A stretch of 64,000 nucleotides of DNA from Luscinia megarhynchos (taxonomy: Eukaryota; Chordata; Aves; Passeriformes; Turdidae): assembly GCA_034336665.1 (NCBI GenBank), contig CM067566.1, forward strand, positions 17,218,330 to 17,282,329. The letters are read 5' to 3'. The notes beneath the pieces were generated by a model. The model worked only from the letters and a program-made list of their open reading frames with translations. It was not told the DNA's origin and did not search any database. The position numbers and the translations under genes are program-made. Below are positions 10,511 to 23,010 of this stretch, piece by piece. How positions within the stretch are numbered: the first letter of the stretch is position 1; every line of letters begins with the position of its first letter.

Positions 10511-12065
10511 CATGGTAAAAGAGACAACAGTTGTTTAACTACAAGCTTAACTTTTAATAGGAAGGCGATTTTTGGGAAATATTAGAAATGCAAACAAAAC
10601 CTGGACAACTTGGTCTTTCCTCATTATCCCCTTTCATATGATCCCCTGTTTGATTTTTGTACTGTAAGAAATCTTAAATCTTCCTCACCTTTGCTTATTT
10701 TGATTTCCAAAGCAGCTCTGGACTAGTCTTCTCCCTGTTCAACTCCAGATGTCAATAGTGAACACCTTCTTTTCAGCATCACAATCTACAGGGATTAGGT
10801 AAATCACAAATAGAAGTATTAGAAGCATTATGTAATTCCATATACCAGCTAGAGGTTATGGATTAATGACTATTATATTAAAACATTCTTGGCAGACTGT
10901 GTGAGCAGAACTGCATTGGAGGCCATAGCAGAGATCTAATTTGCTTTTTTAAACTTTCCTTTGTATTTTTGTTTTGCTGTTGTTTTTATCCCAAAAGATT
11001 TAATTTATACAAAGCTGAAAAGCTGTTATAAATATTGGAAACCCAAACCTGGTGCTTTCAGGAAAATTTCTTTTAGATTTTCCTTGCAGAGTTGCCATTT
11101 CTTTGATGTTTGACAGGGACTTGAAACCTGGGATAGAGTGACCCATATAGCAAGAAAGAAAATAGGGGCACTACATTTTTGCTAGAAAAACTGGGACATC
11201 TGGTCACCTCATTTGTTACCAAAAAGAACATCTTCAGAGCATGATATCTCTAGGTACAGGGATTTGATGATTTCTTAACAGTGAGAGGAAAACAGAGACT
11301 GTCAGTTAAAAGTTGATCTAAATTCCTTTTGTAGGTAGGAATTTTGAATTTTTAAACAAGAAATTGTTATTTTACTTATTAAATTTACACTAAAAAGAGA
11401 TTCCTATGTCCAAAACTGAAAGCCTATTCATGTAATTAACATAATAATAAGCCCAGATACACAGAGCACCTCCAACATTAACATGATGTGCTTCCCAGCT
11501 TCTTCAAACCTGTTAAAAAGCCTCTATAAGAGGTTTATCTGCTGGAATGGAGTGTTTTATAGGCAGAGAGGAAATCTTTTGCGTGGACCATACATAGTAA
11601 GGCAGAGATGCATTAATGATGAGAACATGAAACATAACCCGTGTAAACTCTGAAGGGGAATGTCATTACAATCAAATATATCAGTGAACAAGGTTCACAA
11701 GTACTACAAAAGCTTGAAAGATAAAGCTGAAATCTGAACTCTTTCTAAATGATGTACAGAAAGAGAGGATTCTTTTACATTCTTAAAACTGGAAAGATTT
11801 TGAAATGAGTATTTAGAGAAAGCAATTTGCCATTAAAACCAAGTTGTTTTGAGCAAGTTTTGTTACTGATTTTATTACTGGAAAGATTCCACGTTTAGGT
11901 AATCTTAAAGCATTTTCACTCTGACATCAGAAGTAATGTAATCTCTGATCCTTACATCACCAAACACTTTACTGACAGGGGATGGTTTGCAGAATATTGT
12001 TTCACAGCTTGATCACTGCTTAGCACAACTGGTTAATGAGCTCCACAGTGTTTGGTATGAGGTCC
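10511..12065. other. Non-coding unique sequence
   Basis: No repeat, gene or clear motif cluster was recognised. The tail of the ERVL LTR ends at the left edge, and the polyadenylation-like signal of the pseudogene candidate lies just beyond the right edge. Confidence 0.5.
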
Positions 12066-12069
12066 AAAC

Positions 12070-12566
12070 TTTATTCCTTCCAAGGTTCTGTCTTAGTATG
12101 GTCACATCAGATTCAGTCAACTCTAAATGCTACTGAGCTCCTTGAATGGCCCCCTCTTACAGCTTCTTGACAGGTTTGTGGCTCCAGGGACAGCAACACC
12201 AATTTGCAGCTTGCCAGTGAAGCAGCAATATTTTCCATGATACCTTGCCTCCTTTGCCAACTTCTACATTCCCTGTTGAACTGCAGCAAGTGCACCCCGA
12301 AGATCTGCCTTTGTCATAGCAGTTCCTAGCATCAATCTCCCTTTTCTTTCACCCTCTTTGTAGTAACCAACATCCAGCTCATCCCTTGCAATCTCCAGCC
12401 TGTTCTGTACTTCCTTTGCATCTATAAGGTACAGCATGAATGAACCTTGTCTACAGAAGGCACTGAAGGACATTTTCAGCAGCAAGTCTCCAAGTGTTAA
12501 GTTCTTATGTCCAAGTCTTAAGTTCTCATCTCCAAGTCTTAAGTTCTCAGCAAGATTTGTATTTTG
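12070..12566 (-). pseudogene. Coding-like relic, possible retrocopy of unknown gene
   Basis: On the minus strand a frame is open for 100 codons (12566 down to 12267), hits one TAG (12264-12266) and continues open for 46 codons to a second TAG at 12123-12125. About 50 bp later is AATAAA (12070-12075 in reverse). The translation looks like a soluble globular or helical protein, unlike the low-complexity products elsewhere in the window. It includes LIDAKEVQNRLEIARDELDV and later KGRLMLGTAMTKADLRGALA, then GKLQIGVAVPGATNL after the stop. Its beginning runs in frame through a 21-bp tandem repeat as a heptapeptide repeat. No intron-like signals interrupt it, and no poly(A) tail is visible. I do not recognise the family. 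A disabled processed pseudogene is the best guess; chance is the alternative. Confidence 0.35.
12489..12550. repeat. 21-bp tandem repeat, three copies
   Basis: Units at 12489-12509, 12510-12530 and 12531-12550 share TCCAAGTCTTAAGTTCTCAT with one to three differences each. The period is a multiple of three, and read on the minus strand each unit gives a heptapeptide of the form (E/K)NL(R/T)LG(D/H), continuous with the open frame of the pseudogene candidate. Confidence 0.9.
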
Positions 12567-12889
12567 CTACTGTACAATTAGATATATTCAAGACAGCAGT
12601 GGTTTCAGGTGATATCTTCAGTCATTGATTAATCATGATAGATCACATAGTTTTGCTAACTGGCTTCAAAGCCTCTCGTTTGTTTTGTTCCAAATGTTTC
12701 TTCAGAGCTGTGCTAGTGCATGACATATATTGCTCATGGTTTGAATGCTCTGTATTCTCTGCAGCTAAATCAATTTGTGATCAGTTTGCTATGTGTGTTC
12801 TTTTTTCATATTTGTACTCGTTGTGTTACTAATGTTTTGGACATTGGGAATGAAATTCAATAACCAAAGTTACCAAAGTGGCCTTTTGA
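12567..12889. other. Non-coding unique sequence
   Basis: AT-rich DNA with one 65-codon open frame (12635-12832, +) that has no recognisable feature. Confidence 0.45.
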
Positions 12890-13080
12890 AGGAGCCTTAA
12901 TTTCATTAGCTCAGGAGGAGAGTGGAATTTGAGCCATGCTGAGATAACATCACACAGTAGGTCACACCCAAGGGCTGACATTATCTCTCAGGGACACACA
13001 CTCCTGGGGTATCTTATTAATTATAGTTAATTGCATGGAAATTAATGAGCTTTTTCAGTGACTACTGGGCTACTCTACAG
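12890..13080. promoter_or_regulatory. Candidate conserved non-coding element with POU/homeodomain cores
   Basis: This block has motif-rich, balanced composition next to AT-rich flanks. It contains CATTAGCTCAGGAGG near 12904, a GATA-like GAGATAAC near 12941, TTATCTC near 12982, and a compact TTAATTGCATGGAAATTAAT at about 13027-13046. That last string juxtaposes two TAAT/ATTA cores with an octamer-like ATTGCAT. Such arrangements occur in POU/homeodomain-bound enhancers. No open frame crosses it. Function is inferred from motifs alone. Confidence 0.25.
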
Positions 13081-15248
13081 CTGCGAGACAAACTGTATTA
13101 ACTTTGATTTTAATGTTTCTTGGTCTTTGAACAGTTAAATGCTTTCACTTTATCTTAACTCACTCTCCACTCTCCTAGTATATAATTAATTTCATATTTT
13201 TTATTGTTTCTCAACACCATTGTTATGCCTTCAGTAAGAATTTTTCTCAACTATTTTTATTGTGTTTATCACTTATGCCTAAGAAAGGAAATTTGCTTCA
13301 TTTACCTTAAAATTTCTTTTGATTTGAGAATGGTTTGAAAGTCATTTGCAAGTATAAATATCTCAGGGATATTCTGCATGATTTGTTAGTCTCCAGTTCT
13401 TATTTAGGCAACATCCAGACAGCCAAGCTGTCCATAAAAAGATACTGAAACAGGCTCATGATGTGGCTGATAACTAACTTCAGAATTCTTGTTAAACAGC
13501 TTTATTAAAAACCTAACACCTTCCCTAAACTAAAGAACTAATGTTAGATAGCATGGTCTGTTTCAATGCCAGAAGTGAAGAACCCAAACAAGAACCTGTA
13601 TTTCTGAAGGAATTTGTTAGCTTGGGGACAGATATTTTGGATTTTCATTTGACTTGACAGATCTTGGTCCCTTTTGGGTAGTGCTCTACTCTATATGGTA
13701 AATTCATGCACTCCATATTCATAGGCCTGTAATACTTACTAAACAAATTTAACATTCTAGGCATTTCTATTTTTGATAACCTTTTTGTTGAATATAGAGT
13801 GTGGCTGATTTTATGGAGTAACTGTAAGAAGCTGAAAGACATGATGAATGAATTGAGAAAAACTTGCTGTGAAGGAATAAGGATGATGCTGTGCTATCAC
13901 TGCTGAGTGTTATTCATTATACACTATAAGCACTGCTGCAGAATATTTAGTGGTGAACACTTACAAAGCTCAGTATATCTTAAAAGCCCAGAAGAATTAA
14001 TTAGGCCTTAAATAACCCGTGTTAATTTTTAGCACATACTAGTCATCTTTCCACTGACAAGATTTTACAAAAATATCCTTTTCTCAAGCCTTCCAAATGT
14101 TTCCAACATCATTATGAACCCCATTTCTAAAATCAGTATCTTTTCATGAAAAACACAATGTTGAACACTTGAAAGCTCTAATGCAGCCTATAATCCTATA
14201 AAATTTATTCTTTGTAATAATATGGTCTTAAAGTTATGACTCATAAAAACATCATTTTATTGAAAATATAAAAAGTGAAAAGTTTGAAATGAGCGTACGA
14301 AAACAAACTTAAGACATTAAGTACTTATTCATTGCTATATAAAGTTTAATATTTTTTTCAAAAGAATTGCAGGCTTGATACAGAAGAAGGAAAGAAAAGA
14401 ACATAGTAAATAGAGAAAGTTATAACAAAGTTCAGTTTACTTTTGAATTAATGTTGGTTATTCCAAGTGCAGGTGTATTTATGACATGTTTAACTTTTTC
14501 AGCTTGAACAGCATAAAAATATCAAGAGCAAAAATTTGCAAAAAACCTTCAGTTTATCACTCATACACTTCAAAATGGCTGTTTCAATCTCATCTCTTCA
14601 GTTTTTAAGGCATAGCTTAAGGAAGTACCTACAGGAGGCAGACCTTTTGACAGCAGACACCAATCTAAGAGACAAAGACCCTAAACCAATCCATCAGTTG
14701 CAAGCTGAATTTTGACAAAAATAAGTCTGGCACACTTTTTTAGAAGTGAAAATGTTTAGCTGCTGCAGAAATTTACTAAAAATTAGAGCAAATTCTCCAG
14801 TCTGTAGGCCTGTAAATCAGTATAAATTATTCTTCTTAAAGGACTCCTGTAGTCAAAACAGTTGTGAATACATGGGAGAATTTTGTTGCTCTACCCCATG
14901 TTAACAACAAAGATATCATAACAGCCCCTTCTGGGCTTAGAAACTATTGATTCATTCATCTTGACCTACTGCATAAAACTTCTCTCTGTTAATTTTTAAT
15001 ATTTCATTAAAACTTCATCATTCTGGGCCACTGGATACTGGTGAGCCAGAGACTGGTGAATTACTTCCTGCAGACTTCTAAATTAGCTGTGGCACACTCC
15101 TCTGGAAGTCAGTAAATTTGCCATGGGTCAAAAATGTCTCATCAAAGACTTCTTTCACAAACCAGCAGCATGTCTAACATTGTCATAGAGGTCTAGACCA
15201 GGTGCCCTTAACCAAGAACCTAAATGATGTGCAGGGATTTATTTCTGT
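13081..15248. other. Non-coding unique sequence
   Basis: Strongly AT-rich DNA. No repeat, exon-like block or RNA gene was recognised. Confidence 0.5.
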
Positions 15249-15290
15249 AAGTTGGAACTAGATGATCTTGAAGGTCCCTTCCAACCCGGG
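15249..15290 (+). mobile_element. CR1 LINE 3' end remnant
   Basis: AGTTGGAACTAGATGATCTT followed by GAAGGTCCCTTCCAACCC matches the conserved 3'-terminal segment of avian CR1 in sense orientation (a hallmark GGACTAGATGATC...GGTCCCTTCCAACC). The usual ATTCTATG tail is missing to the right, and the CR1 body to the left is not recognisable. This is therefore a short, degraded 3' fragment. Confidence 0.65.
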
Positions 15291-16292
15291 CACGGGGGGC
15301 AGAGAGCTGTCTCACCAGAGCAAGGCCTGACCCATGCCCTTCCACACATTCCAACCCCCACCAAATATCTTGAAATGGACTCCCTTTTCCAGTCCCTGAC
15401 ACTGTCTTCCCATTTTATCTTGACCTCAGGAATAAGTGCAGTGTATTTGTTTTATCCCTTTCCTTGAATCTGTGCAAATCCCATGTTTCAGAGTCACCAA
15501 AGTGTCATATAGCATGTCAGTATGTAAGCACAACATCACATGAGCTATGTGGCCTATAACAGAAGCATTAAATATAAAGTTTTAAATATCATCTATAACA
15601 AAAAACAGTATTTATCTCATTTTCTTGGAAACAGTTTCAACTTTTTAAATGTGACGATGTGCTATAATGATGTGGTTGAGAATGGTGATACCCTGATCCC
15701 ATCCCTTGCAGAAGGTTGTAGTTCTGTAGCCACATGCTTTTTATGCCTCATTGGGATGTCTTGGATATGTCCTGGCTGCCAGGGCATAGTGGACACTGCT
15801 GGACTTACTGAAAACTTAGGTAAAAAAAAAAATTCTTCATTGAATAATAATGTTTTTTTCTGATTGGAAAACCTGTTGTCAGATGAGCACCCCACACTAA
15901 GAGTCTTGCAGAACAAAAGCAGTTTTAAATTCATTTATACCAAGTGAGGCATCAAATTTGATTGAAGATGTTTTATTTCCTCCTTTTTACCCTCATTATC
16001 AAGTGGGAAAATTCTAAACATCCTATTTCTGATTTGCAATAGATACAAAAATTTGTCACAAGATACCTCAGACAAGGATATTCAGTGAAAGGTGTAGGAT
16101 GTATTTTGAATTGATGCTGGAGCAAAGTACCTGGAATTTAATCCCTAAGAAGAGATTAATTTGACTGGTTATTTGAAATTAGTTTGTTATGAGAAAATGT
16201 ACAGAGGTGTGAAGAGAGCTTTCAAGAGAAGGTTTGCATCATTACAGGACTTTCAGATAAAAAGATAAAATTGGAGAAATATTTTTAGATAC
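15291..16292. other. Non-coding unique sequence
   Basis: Nothing firmly recognised. The overlapping open frames at 15540-15863 (+, 107 codons) and 15662-15934 (-, 90 codons) show no domain or conserved motif and look like chance frames. Confidence 0.45.
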
Positions 16293-16674
16293 TCATATAA
16301 TTGCTGGAAGGGACTTTGAAGATTATCTACTTCAAATCCCATGCCATGGGCAGGAACACCTATTGCTAGACCAGTTTGCTCAATCCAACCTGGCCTTCAA
16401 CACTCCCAAGAATGGAGCATCCACAGCTTCTCCAGGCAACCTGTTGGAGTGTCTCACAACCCACACTGAAGTCCTCACCCTTCTGATGTGGAGGATCCCA
16501 AAATTGAATGCAGCACTGCAGTTGGCTCTGAGCAGAGCAGGGTGGGCAGAATCCCCTCCCTGGCCCTGCTGCCCACTCTGCTTTTGGTGCAGCTGGAGCA
16601 CCCTTGGCTCTCTGGGCTGTGAAGTGCACATTTCTGGCTCGTGTCCAGCCTCTCATCCACCAGCACCCCAAGTA
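16293..16674 (-). mobile_element. CR1 LINE fragment, antisense, internally deleted
   Basis: In reverse complement this is the 3' part of a CR1 element. Recognisable consensus phrases on the plus strand are GGAAGGGACTTTGAAGATTA, CCATGCCATGGGCAGGAACA, CAACCTGGCCTTCAACACT and, further on, GCCTCTCATCCACCAGCACC. Near 16470 the match jumps from the CCTCAC-CACCC region directly to the GTCC...GCAGCACTGCAG region, so roughly 250 bp of the usual sequence is missing. The overlapping open frames (up to 123 codons on the minus strand) are antisense or out-of-frame readings of this element and not genes. Truncation at the 5' end is normal for CR1. Confidence 0.9.
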
Positions 16675-19491
16675 ATATGAAGGATAAATCCTTTCTTCAT
16701 AAGTTATTTTCATGAAATACTGATGGCATTGGTACATGATAGAAAAACCTCTTTATGGACAAGTAGCTCTTACAGGAAGCAGCATTTATAAATGCCTATT
16801 GACAACTTATAGTATTCTATAATGACAATGCTAGAATTGGCTTTTCCTTCCTTAAACCATCATTGTATTGAACCATGTAACCAGAAAATCACAATGCAGT
16901 GATCTTTCTCTATGCTAATCCTTCTGTGGGAGCTTAATGACTTGTCTGCTCATCTTGGAGATAATAAACTCCACAATGGAAGCAATAGCTGTCTTGGTGA
17001 CTTTGCATAAATCATTATTGGTAAAAGTGAAAGAAAACCTATATACAGAAAGTAAGCAGTGAGATTGCTCACATTTTTTGTATTAATTCTAATTGGCTTT
17101 AAAGCATCGGTAATCCAGTGAATAAATAGATAAAAAGCAAAAAAATGCAAATACGTCCCTAAGTACAATCAATAAGATCCCCTACAGAGTCAGCAAAACC
17201 ATTTAATATCTCAGAATGATTGACTTTCATAAGCAAAACCATACTATGTGCTTGTAAATACCAGCATGTTGTTCAAGGGCCAGAGATAATACAACACGTG
17301 ATAGAAAGAAACAGAGTTAACAGTTCAATAACTAAAAACTGAGATACCTTTAAAAGTTTATCTTATGGAAAAAAATTGGGAAATCTGAGCCTTTTTAAGT
17401 AGGAGACTTGAACACCATGGATTATAGGTTTGTGATTCACAAACTGCCTGTAGAAAACGGCGCTGAGGATATGTCCCAGTTTTCCCAGAGAGAAGATTTC
17501 TGTGATTAATAGAGCAAATGCAGCACACAGAGCACCATATTCTCTGTTAGTGCCAGCTCACAGCCTGTAGAAACATTTACTCTGGTGTGTGTGAGTTGTG
17601 AGTTCTTGACCTTGATTCACTCTAAATTTGAACAGCAGAAAAAGATAAAATTTGTCTGCAACTTAATTTTCAAACACAAGAATGAGAAAAAGAGAGTGAA
17701 GAGCGAATGGGTCTATTCTTTTTCTTGTGCTACTGGCTGATTTAGTTCTGCATTCCCCAAACTGAGTAAAGATATCCCAATTTTGGTCCTGTGTACCTTT
17801 ATTCCTTTAAAAATGGAGAGGAAAGTATCCATCAAACCGTGCACAGAGATAATAATAGACGTATGTTTAGACATGGTTTTTCCTTAGCCTTTGCTTCCCT
17901 CGTGGTCTGTTATAATCTTGTTGACATTTATCTTAAATTAGAATATAAGTCCTTCAGGACCTGGTCTATATCTTTAGTAGTGGATACATGGAGCTAAGGC
18001 TTTAAGCAGAAGAGGAGGAAACAGAAAAAGCAAGCAGGAATTGAAAGACCCAAGGCTGAAAAAAAACAGGAAAATGGGCTCTTCAGGTTAGTGCTTTAGG
18101 GAACTAAACAGCAAGTTTGATTTGTATTGGCATATTTGCAACACTTGCATCCTTTATCAAAGACATCAAGATGTCAAAGAAGATAGATGGAAGAAATACT
18201 AATATAATTCTGAACTATACAATGAATTTACTTTGGATTCCATTGCAAAACAACCTCTTTTCCTAACAATTCCCATTCTTCTATTGTAAAAAATAATTAG
18301 GAAATAATTTTTTGCAGGGGCTGTAGGTGATTTGCTGCACTTCATAGAAATGTGTAACTTATATGCTGCTTCTTGTTAATGGCTTGAGTAAAATTACTTT
18401 TAATTAGAAATGGTGATCTAATCTTAAACAGTCACTTGACAAATGATGTAAAAATGATGCAGAGCTGCTGAAGCTGAAGCATTTCCCTGGATGGCTGACT
18501 GCTTTAGGCTGTGTCAGAGGGCAGCAGGGAGAGCAGCCCTGGGGTAGCCCAGGAGATCATCTTCTCCAGGGCTCTGAGCACCTACTCTGCTTTGAGCCCC
18601 TAGTGGGCCATAAGCAAGCCATTCTTTCCAGCTGAACTTTCCCCAGGTGGTCAGGGGTTTAGTACATTATACATAGCACACTAACACAGCCTTATTCTGA
18701 GGAATATTAAATATGCTGTAGGAAACAAAACCACCCTGTCTCCAAATGCATAATGTGTATTCTGACATGAAGTCCAGAAGTTTTCCTTTTCCTGACTGCC
18801 GTGCATGAAGCTCAGTAAGTTTGGGGACAGAAGAGAAAAACCTTAGTGATGAGTGTTACTAAAATGGAGAATTGGAATTGAATTTTGAAATAATTAATCA
18901 TCTTTATTTTCCTCATGATTTATCTGCAAAGTTATGTTACACATTGAAAGAATTCCTAAGTGTACAAAGCACTTGCTTTTCTCTTGAGTGAGCTGTAATG
19001 AGTTGTAGTGCACTCAGTGACTATTTCTGGAGAACATGCCTAAAAAGTTATGTATCACACTGGATAGTCTATACTTTCTTCAAGTTTATGAAAGGTTATT
19101 TTACACTGTGAGTAATGGCTAAAAATTGTTTGTTGCCTAATTGCTGTGTGCAGTGAGTAATTTAAAGACTGAATACTTCCTGTGGATACTCACTGCACAC
19201 TTCTTTTGGCATCCATTTTAGATTCATGTGTTCATAATATCCAAAGGCAAAATTTATATTCAAAGTGTTTAGTTTCCCAAAATGCCTTTGATTTATTTTC
19301 CTCATTTATATTGCCATTGTGTTCAAAGTGTGCCAGGCCATTATGGAAGTGCTGTGGAGGAAATAACCTCTCTATAAAATGCACAATCAAAAGCATCTAT
19401 CCTGCAAGCTGCACTTCATAGAGGAGCTTTGTCCCTGACTGGAACTCTTTTGAAACACATCCCAGGAATAAAGAACCATGTCTGCAGTTCC
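16675..19491. other. Non-coding unique sequence
   Basis: No repeat or gene was recognised. A somewhat GC-richer block at about 18425-18660 has no open frame or recognisable repeat and could be conserved, but I see no specific motif to support a call. Confidence 0.5.
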
Positions 19492-19507
19492 TTTTTTTTT
19501 TTTTTTT
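19492..19507. repeat. T16 homopolymer with AT-rich continuation
   Basis: A run of 16 T is followed by AATTAATTTATTTTTC. In the minus sense it could be an old poly(A) tail, but no retroelement or retrocopy was recognised to its right. Confidence 0.8.
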
Positions 19508-22338
19508 AATTAATTTATTTTTCTTTTTTAATGAAGGTGGCTGAGGAAATAGGGAACATAAATAGGAAAGATTTTGTAATTTGGTTATCCTCTACAGTTC
19601 ATTCCTAAATTATGAAATGTGAGACTGATGATAAAGATCTTCAAATATTTGATAAATGCATAAAAATGCAACTATCTAATTCAAAATATTATAATTTCCA
19701 GAGAAAGATTGTATTTAAAAATAAGTTATCTGTGGTGCAAAATGAAGCAGACAGGCATGTAATCAATCACAGAATCTTGAGTCTGCTCCACCTCTGTGCA
19801 CTCACAGGGCTGAGAGAGGCAGTTCTCTGCATATAGCTTTGCATATCATAGCACATGGATAAGGTCTGCATTAAGGACACGTTGTAACCATCAATTTGGC
19901 ATTCTTAAACCCTTCTAGGACTTGACTTCTGTAAACAAATTATAGCTTTTTAACTTTAAAAACTTCTAAAAAAATTCTCATTATTTCAATGTTTTCCCCA
20001 CACCTCTTTAACCAGTGCAGCAGAGAAGCAGAGATGTAAAACATGGGGGACATTAAATTGCTATTAAATCAGTCAGCTGCCATGGAAAGTGACTTGTAGC
20101 ACATGGTGTCACTTAGCAAAATTTCCTGTGCATTCTCCTTATTCTTAAGCATTTTAAGTAGCACACCCATTATTTTACCTGCTGTTATGTTGGTAGTAGG
20201 CTGGGTTAAGCCTTTAGAACATTGATGGTGAAAAATCACCTTTGCCAAATGCTAAATTTTGCCTTGAAGTAGTGATGAAAAAAATGCATGTTCATACTTG
20301 GGGTAAACACAAATGGAATTTTAAGAGGCAAGGAAAAGGTGATTCCACAGCTTGACAACTTTTTTATTGCTGTATTCCAAATACTTGCTACAAACAACAC
20401 AGGTGGTGGCTTTTTAAGGAAAGTTTTTTTTTGTCAGAAAAGACTATTTTATAATAAAAATGTTGAGAAATATAAATATGAGTCACTACTGCCTTTCAAA
20501 TGTACTGGACCTTATAACCCAAAGAACACTTTTCTCAATATAGAGGTTTTGTGGTTACCTTAATAAGCAGACACAGAAGGATTTTTTAAAATCTAGGCAG
20601 TTCATATGTTTCTTAGCTATCTGAAAATACTTAACCTTTAGTTTTGTGTTTAACAACATATTCACAGCATCCATCTACTAACACATGCATTCTAGAAACT
20701 TACTGATTTTTACAATAATAGAAAACAAGGTGGGTTTATTTGCAGCTGCACAATTCAGGGCTTTTTTCTAGCTCCTTTTCTCTAAACCTCATTTTTTTCC
20801 AAAATGTAAAGTTACATAACCTTCCTCTACAGACCCCCTTAATGGGGACCTGTATGGGTGAGAATGTTCTACTTTGCTGATGCAAATTTTAGTTTCCTGC
20901 TTTTTAGTGCACATCATCCTCTCTTTTACTCATAGCAGTCCTCATACCACACTGCTGTTGGGAGAAAACCACAGCCATGATTCAGCTTCCATTTTTGTTT
21001 AAGGTTAAAATAAGATGATAAATATTTCTTTGGCAAAGTGCCTTGGCCTTTTGTTCCCTGGAAAATTCTGATTACTACCAGACCTCAGATAGGAGTTATT
21101 CAAGATTTTCAAGTAAATAGCTAAAAAAAACCAGAAAACAGTGAATTCATATTGACTATTGGTCACAAAGGGCCGTTCCACCATTGCACTCAGAGTAATT
21201 TAGAGACACCTTACAATAAGTAGAATACAGAGCAATGTAAATTCAGAGTAGACACATTTTCAGCAATCATCTCTAGGAATGACACTATAAACTGCATTTA
21301 TCTGCATTCATCTTTGTACTAATAATTACTGAGAAGGATTAAAGAAATGTGTGTAAGTGGAATGTTTTATTTTCTTGGGCCATATTAGATCAATTTCAGA
21401 AATAATCTGTAAAGTATTTAGTATCTAAACTTACAGAAGCTTCTTGTTTCCAAGCTATAACCAGTGTCTCTTCTCGACCTTCGGAGAGAGCCAAAACACG
21501 TTGCTGAAGCTGGACCAAAAAGGCCTGGGGGCTAAGAGGTTTTATGGCATTGTTCAGAGTCCTTCAACCAGGACAGGAAAGTGGTGATGGCAGCTAAGGA
21601 TATATCCATTCCCAGTCTAGGTAGTTATATTTTCAAGGACTTTAGGTTGCAGTGCTTAGCAATAATTCTCTAAAACTTTACAAATTACAGTAAAGGAAGA
21701 GTAAGTTGCCCTCTTCCAAAAATAAGGGGAAAAGAGGTTTTAAAATGTATACTAGATGTCCTTTTCCACTCAGTTCTACTAAGAAGGTTTGCATTTAAGT
21801 TTCAAGCATTCAATTTAATATCCAAAATGCCAACCTACCAGCCTGAAAGCTTCAGCTCAAACCAATTATTTTTGGTTTTTTGATCACTGAATTTAATTTT
21901 TTCCTAATGCCAAAGAATATCTATGAATGATTATTCAGAAATCTAAAAGAAAGCATAAGTTACAGCAAGCCTGAATTAGGTACACATTTTCGAAGATGAG
22001 CTTAAAACATAAGATTAATGGCTGTACAAATCTCTTAAATTGTCCTTTGCATTTCTGTATAGATCCCATTATTCCTAGAAAATTTTTCGAGACATTTCAG
22101 TTTTTGTCAGAACTCACACAACCTCTCTTATCTATGAAGCTGGGGTTCCCAGCTGTTGGATAGAGGATGTGCTTTTCTTATAACTCTCATCTGGTACTAA
22201 ATGATAAGAAGGACAACAACAATCCATTTTAAAACTAGCTGTTGCAAAGAAAAACTCCTATTGTTACAAAGGATGCTGTCATTTTTTAATAATAATCTCT
22301 AAGAATCTAATAATCTAATGAAATCTTTTGCATCATGG
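19508..22338. other. Non-coding unique sequence
   Basis: AT-rich DNA without recognisable repeats. The open frames (19612-19836 and 20288-20563, both +) have no domain features. Confidence 0.5.
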
Positions 22339-22362
22339 TTTTTTTTTGGGGGGGTTTTTTTT
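22339..22362. repeat. T9-G7-T8 homopolymer mirror
   Basis: Nine T, seven G and eight T follow one another directly, making a mirror-symmetric homopolymer block. Length calls inside such runs are often unreliable in assemblies. Confidence 0.8.
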
Positions 22363-22885
22363 GTATGCTGTTGCTTGCAGTACTGTGCCAGTAACATGAA
22401 AAAATGGCTTATTTTTCACAATTTAAGCATCTTTTAGCATGGGAGTATTCAGCCCATGCAAATGAATTGCTTTAAAGAATGAGAAACACTGCACCTTCTG
22501 CAAATGAGTTGTTTCAGACAATAAGAAATACATTGATTCTTGAATGAATCAATTTGCAGAGTACTGCAAAATTCCCAAGCACTTGTATTTTTAATGAGTC
22601 TCACACTGCTTGTATAGGAATTTGTACAAGATAAGCAAACCAATCCTCCTAGCATTGTTTACCTTTTTTCTCACCTTCTAACAGATACCCAGTACTTGTT
22701 GTCAACTAAACTCTCAGATGACGAAAATCCAGCCTGTCATCTTTAAAGATGTCTGAGAAATGTGCTGGGTTTGGTAAACCCAGACATTCACAGAAATCTC
22801 TTGAATCTAATGCTGACTCGTTGCCTGTAACCTGTCTTCTTTGCACAAACAGTCCATAGTTCTCCCAAATCAAACTTCCAGCCCC
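22363..22885. other. Non-coding unique sequence
   Basis: Nothing was recognised between the homopolymer block and the CR1 fragment. Confidence 0.45.
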
Positions 22886-23010
22886 ATTCTAAAAACATTT
22901 CTTTCTCATACCTAATCTGAATCTAACCTCTTTTAGTTTAAAACCATTGTCCCTTGTCCTACCACTACAGGTCCTTATTAGAGACTCTGACTCCCTCTTT
23001 CATACCAGCC
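22886..23010 (-). mobile_element. CR1 LINE fragment, antisense
   Basis: The plus strand carries the reverse complement of a conserved CR1 segment: ATTTCTTTCTCATACCTAAT, CTCTTTTAGTTTAAAACCAT, then TGTCCCTTGTCCTACCACTA. This is the part that normally follows the 3'-proximal region seen at 16293, so the two copies retain different parts. Neither end shows a clear target duplication. Confidence 0.88.

Noticed and set aside
16363..16737. Open frames of 105 and 123 codons on opposite strands
   Set aside because: They lie in an antisense CR1 fragment and do not correspond to a LINE reading frame in order.
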